Assembly: GCA_025935595.1 (NCBI GenBank) | Contig: JAICUZ010000003.1 | Span: 1 to 31,433 of the forward strand | Direction: 5' to 3' | DNA from: Burkholderiales bacterium | GTDB lineage: Bacteria; Actinomycetota; Thermoleophilia; Gaiellales; Gaiellaceae | DNA: 31,433 nucleotides | In this document: positions 28,519 through 31,433 of the stretch, piece after piece | Position numbering within the stretch: the stretch's first letter is position 1 | How the letters are laid out: every line of letters begins with the position of its first letter | Translations under genes and position numbers: made by a program | The notes under the pieces: generated by a model | The model's input: only the letters and a program-made list of their open reading frames with translations | Databases searched by the model: none | Told to the model about the DNA's origin: nothing

Positions 28519-28989
28519 CTAGCTCGGCTTGCCGGTCATCGCCCACACCGCGACGACGTAGCCGACGATGAGCACGAGCGAGATCACCATCGTCGCCCGG
28601 AGGAGCAGGGTGCCCCCTCTGTCGTTGCGCAGGCGGTGGACGCCTATCCCGCCGAGGACGAGCGCGAGCAGGAACAGGATCCCGCCCCAGTCGGCAACGA
28701 TGAAGCCGATGTCGAGCCAGGTGGGCCGAGCGAACTGCGACGGAAGGTCGTTCCATTTCTGCAACTGGTAGAGCCACTGCCCGGCGAGCCGGAGCAGGAT
28801 CAGGCCGGGTAGACCGACGAGGAGAAGCGAGAAGTATCCGAGGCGAAGCAACCTGGTATCGCCACGAGCGAGGACGATGGACGTGGCGCTCGCCAGCAAG
28901 GCGCCGAAGACGACGGTCGCGCCGACGAGGTGGAGCAGAAGCGCGAAGCTCTGAATATCGGGTCTGATCGCTGCGAGCATGTCAGGCAC
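28519..28989 (-). CDS. Four-helix membrane protein of the PQQ operon
   Basis: 156 residues from GTG 28987-28989 (GGAAG four bases upstream; an ATG three codons later is also possible). Four or so hydrophobic helices: FALLLHLVGATVVFGALLA, a central pair, and TMVISLVLIVGYVVAVWAM. A His in helix 1 (LLLHLVG) resembles the haem-binding or copper-linked small membrane proteins (DUF2269/CopD-like), but I cannot fix the family. It follows the similar gene at 28982 by overlap and probably works with it and the cytochrome. Confidence 0.65.
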   Translation of the reverse strand: MPDMLAAIRPDIQSFALLLHLVGATVVFGALLASATSIVLARGDTRLLRLGYFSLLLVGLPGLILLRLAGQWLYQLQKWNDLPSQFARPTWLDIGFIVADWGGILFLLALVLGGIGVHRLRNDRGGTLLLRATMVISLVLIVGYVVAVWAMTGKPS

Positions 28990-29461
28990 CCGGCTTCCAG
29001 ATCATGTCGACGACGATGAGGACGATCGCCGCGGAGGCCACGACGCGAAGCAAGAGCCCGGTCGCCGTGCGGTTCAAGGCGGTGAGCTCCATGCTCGAGC
29101 CGGTCTGTCCCGAAGCGACGAGGGCCTTCGCCTTGTCGATCGGCTTCGCGTACTCGACAAACGAACGGAGCAGCGCGACCGTGGCGATGCTCCAGAGGAC
29201 GATCGCCCCGATCACCCATCCGTCCCACGGGTGGAAGTCGACGCGCAGGATGGCGAGCCAGATCCCGAGCGTGATGGCACCGGCCAGGCCGATGATGGTC
29301 GCGCCGGTCGCGACGAGCCCCACCCGGTGCAGGTTCAACGTTGCGTCCGGGGTATCGGCGGTGCGCATCGAGACGACGACGATCCAGGACATCACGAGCG
29401 AGCCTACGAGCGTCGCGGCGAAGAGCAGGTGGATCGCGAAGATCCAGTCTTCGAAGGTCAT
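28982..29461 (-). CDS. Four-helix membrane protein of the PQQ operon
   Basis: 159 residues, ATG 29459-29461 with GAGGAACC upstream. Helices are seen at about 8-30 (AIHLLFAATLVGSLVMSWIVVV), 50-72, 80-100 and 138-157. A His in the first helix and a His-Pro-Trp loop (DFHPWDGW) are notable. The loop before the last helix is polar (KAKALVASGQTGSSMEL). It is similar in plan to the next gene and the two may form a complex, perhaps a quinone or haem-linked membrane module for the dehydrogenase. The function is not established. Confidence 0.65.
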   Translation of the reverse strand: MTFEDWIFAIHLLFAATLVGSLVMSWIVVVSMRTADTPDATLNLHRVGLVATGATIIGLAGAITLGIWLAILRVDFHPWDGWVIGAIVLWSIATVALLRSFVEYAKPIDKAKALVASGQTGSSMELTALNRTATGLLLRVVASAAIVLIVVDMIWKPGA

Positions 29462-29468
29462 TGGTTCC

Positions 29469-29894
29469 TCACCCCTTCGGTGCGATCTGTTCGACGACGT
29501 AGTGGGCGACCGTTCCGATCTCTTGATCCGACAGGACGCCTGAGAACGGGGGCATCGCGCCGCCGCCGTGCCGGATCTGGTTCTCGACCTGGTCCAGGTG
29601 CCCGGCGACAGGCGACTTCTGCAGGTTGGGGCCGACGTGCCCGCCGGCGCCCATGGTCCCGTGGCATGACTCACAGTTGTCGGTGAACAGCTGAGCCCCA
29701 GCCGCCACCTTTGTGCCACCGGTGGTCGTCGTCGTTGCGGTTGTGGGGGTCGTGGTCGTCGTCGGCGCAACCGTTGTCTTGTTGCCTCCGCCGCCGCATC
29801 CGCCGGCAACACCGACGACGATGAAGGCGGCGGCTGCCAGCGAGAGGGTGTGCACCGCCGAACGCTGATGGAGAGAGGGCGATTTCGATCTCAC
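29469..29894 (-). CDS. Exported cytochrome c, likely electron acceptor of the PQQ dehydrogenase
   Basis: 141 residues, GTG 29892-29894 with GGAGG upstream, three bases after the dehydrogenase stop. A signal sequence (SLAAAAFIVVGVAGG) ends at C33, which may be a lipobox cysteine although the consensus is imperfect. A long Thr/Pro-rich linker follows, then a class I cytochrome domain with C74-E-S-C77-H78 and an axial-Met region GGGAMPPFSG. It should take electrons from PQQ outside the membrane and pass them to the respiratory chain. Its threonine-rich linker is like that of the cytochrome at 21237. Confidence 0.9.
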   Translation of the reverse strand: MRSKSPSLHQRSAVHTLSLAAAAFIVVGVAGGCGGGGNKTTVAPTTTTTPTTATTTTTGGTKVAAGAQLFTDNCESCHGTMGAGGHVGPNLQKSPVAGHLDQVENQIRHGGGAMPPFSGVLSDQEIGTVAHYVVEQIAPKG

Positions 29895-29896
29895 GT

Positions 29897-31433
29897 CTAG
29901 CCTCCCAGCTTCGCCGAGGCAGGACCGAGCTGGCCGTCGAGCCCGAAGAGCCAGACGCTGTCGCCGTGAGTCGTTCCACCGAGCGAGCTGCCTGCCGAGA
30001 GGAGCATGACGTATTCCTTGCCCTTGTGCTCGAACACCGTCGCGGTCGCGTTGGCCCCGGCTCCCGTCTGGAACTCCCAGAGCTGTGCACCGTTACGGGC
30101 GTCGTAGGCGATCAGGCGTCCGTCGTTGTGCCCGACGAAGACGAGCCCGCCGGCCGTGGTGACCGATCCGCTGTAGCAGCTGTGATCCCACTGCTTCTGC
30201 CAGGCGATCTTGTTCGTGCGCATGTCCATCGCGGTGAACGTGCCTCGAACGATGTTCCCGTCAGGGGCGTTGAACGCGCTGCCGAGGAAGTCGTTGCCCT
30301 GCCGGATGTCAGCCGGCTGGTACGTCGTCTCGGTGCTCGTGAAGATCGAGATCGCCTCGGCCGAGCAGACATACAGATAGCCGGTCGCGGGGTTGTAGCT
30401 CGACGGCGGCCAGTTCGTCCCGCCGATCGTGCTCGGTTTCGAGATGACGCCGGTCTGGCCCCAGAAGGGAGTGAAGATCCGACCTTCGTTCACGTACTTC
30501 CACTTCGGTGTACCGAGCTTGTCCTCGCCGCCGGCCTTCTTTGCGGCGGCTGCGCGAGCCTTCGTCAGGCGCGCGACCTCTTCCGCCGTGACCGACTGCG
30601 GCGTGTACGCGTCGCCGACGGGATACGGCTGCGTCGCCGCCGTGTTCTGGCGAGGTTCCTGCGGAACAGGCTTCTCGTCGATGCCGACGAGAGGCTTACC
30701 GTTCGTCCTGTCGAGGATGTACACCCATCCCGTCTTGCTCGCTTCGGCGATGCCGTGGCGCATCGTCCCGTCGACCTTCAGGTCGAACAGCACGACAGGC
30801 GACGGGGAGTCGAGGTCCCAGATGTCGTGATGAACCTGCTGGAAATGCCAACGGTACTGGCCGGTCTTGGCGTCGATCGCGACGATCGAGTTCGCGAACA
30901 GGTTGTCGCCCTTGCGGCTGCTGCCGTCGAAGTCTGGTGACGTGTTGCCGGTCGAGAAGTAGAGAAGACCAAGCTTCGGGTCGACCGCCGGTGTCTGCCA
31001 GACAGGAGCGCCGCCGTGCTTCCACGCGTCGTTGTCCTGCGGCCAGGTGTCGTGTCCGAACTGTCCGGGCCCGGGAATCGTGTAGAACCGCCAGGCGAGC
31101 TTGCCGGTCTTGGCGTCGTATGCGGTGACGCTCCCACGGACGCCGAACTCGCCTCCCGAGATGCCGGTCACGACCAGCCCGTCGTAGTAGAGCGGCGCGC
31201 TGGTGATGGTTGCGCCCTTCTTCCAGTCGCCGACGGCGACGGACCACACCTGCTTTCCCGTGTCCGCGTCCAGCGCCACGAGCGTCCCGTCGAGCTTGCT
31301 GAGATAGACGTGACCGTCGCCGATTGCGACACCGCGACTGGTCCAGCCGCAGCACACGGTGTTGATGGTCTCGTCGAGATTTCCGTTGTACCGCCAAATC
31401 GTCTTCCCGCTCTCGACGTCGAGCGCAAAGACG
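29897..31433 (-). CDS. PQQ-dependent alcohol/sugar dehydrogenase (5' end outside window)
   Basis: 511 residues are visible and the frame runs off the right edge; the usual length is near 600, so about 60-100 N-terminal residues with the signal peptide are missing. It is an eight-bladed beta-propeller quinoprotein, with repeated segments such as VALDADTGKQVWS, TAYDAKTGKLAWRF, VAIDAKTGQYRWHF and MDMRTNKIAWQKQW. The adjacent cysteine pair (VCCGWT, 31349-31354) that forms a disulphide ring over PQQ in alcohol dehydrogenases is present, as is STGNTSP with the metal-binding Asn. The catalytic region reads HHDIWDLDSPSP with D-x-D. It oxidises an alcohol, aldehyde or sugar in the periplasm-like space. 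Confidence 0.92.
   Translation of the reverse strand, partial: VFALDVESGKTIWRYNGNLDETINTVCCGWTSRGVAIGDGHVYLSKLDGTLVALDADTGKQVWSVAVGDWKKGATITSAPLYYDGLVVTGISGGEFGVRGSVTAYDAKTGKLAWRFYTIPGPGQFGHDTWPQDNDAWKHGGAPVWQTPAVDPKLGLLYFSTGNTSPDFDGSSRKGDNLFANSIVAIDAKTGQYRWHFQQVHHDIWDLDSPSPVVLFDLKVDGTMRHGIAEASKTGWVYILDRTNGKPLVGIDEKPVPQEPRQNTAATQPYPVGDAYTPQSVTAEEVARLTKARAAAAKKAGGEDKLGTPKWKYVNEGRIFTPFWGQTGVISKPSTIGGTNWPPSSYNPATGYLYVCSAEAISIFTSTETTYQPADIRQGNDFLGSAFNAPDGNIVRGTFTAMDMRTNKIAWQKQWDHSCYSGSVTTAGGLVFVGHNDGRLIAYDARNGAQLWEFQTGAGANATATVFEHKGKEYVMLLSAGSSLGGTTHGDSVWLFGLDGQLGPASAKLGG

Noticed and set aside
1..31433. CRISPR arrays, transposases, integrases, rRNA genes, prophage structural genes
   Set aside because: Looked for on both strands; no repeat-spacer pattern, no DDE or tyrosine/serine recombinase motif and no rRNA signature was seen.

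Overview
The window is high-G+C, densely packed DNA with many GTG/TTG starts and 1-10 nt stop/start overlaps. Together with the gene content (YczE-like protein, MmyB-like regulator, split PEP-utilising kinase, B-type haem-copper oxidase, PQQ dehydrogenase, several small unassigned proteins), this suggests an uncultured Actinomycetota bacterium, most likely class Thermoleophilia (Gaiellales/Solirubrobacterales-like). The lineage is inferred from gene style; no marker gene here proves it.

Left part (1-10.1 kb): a YczE-like membrane protein (cut by the window edge), a coupled DUF1508/DUF3892 pair, and then a 28-residue signal-peptide-like ORF directly upstream of an XRE-HTH/TPR regulator. That last pair resembles the peptide/receptor layout of RRNPP quorum sensing. 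A structured leader precedes the peptide and a strong hairpin separates the two genes. Next come tRNA-Glu, a tandem GNAT acetyltransferase coupled to a 68-residue protein, and a secreted D-glucuronyl C5-epimerase-like protein. A three-gene two-component cassette (lone receiver, membrane histidine kinase, NarL-type regulator) follows, divergent from a small secreted allene-oxide-cyclase/dirigent-like protein across a perfect inverted repeat.

Middle part (10.1-20.7 kb) is accessory in character. An intact tRNA-Lys at 10093-10165 and a partial copy of its 3' half at 12484-12520 bracket an MmyB-like regulator and a divergent aldo/keto reductase, which looks like a small tRNA-targeted island with no integrase left. 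Then come a PEP-synthase/rifampicin-phosphotransferase-like enzyme split over two coupled genes and an MFS exporter coupled to it. An 18-bp repeat occurs on both sides of this block. Three tandem diverged paralogues with a Cys-Glu-Cys-x4-Cys motif follow, then a divergent cold-shock-domain protein, a GT4 glycosyltransferase preceded by a 31-residue lysine-rich mini-ORF, and small unassigned proteins.

Right part (20.7-31.4 kb) is respiratory. After a helical ferritin-like protein, a seven-gene minus-strand operon runs: FAD/NAD oxidoreductase, CDP-alcohol phosphotransferase, FolE, RibD-like reductase, CuA subunit II, haem-copper subunit I, cytochrome c. Subunit I has Asn where the cross-linked Tyr of an oxygen reductase should be, so it may be a nitric oxide reductase or an atypical oxidase. 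Further right is a GreA-like factor and a second minus-strand operon: PQQ dehydrogenase (cut by the window edge), a cytochrome c and two four-helix membrane proteins. These would pass electrons from alcohol or sugar oxidation to c-type cytochromes and possibly to the nearby terminal enzyme.

The most interesting candidates are the peptide/XRE-TPR pair, the Tyr-less haem-copper subunit in its FolE/RibD-like operon, the tRNA-Lys island, the split phosphotransferase-MFS cassette and the CEC-x4-C paralogue array.
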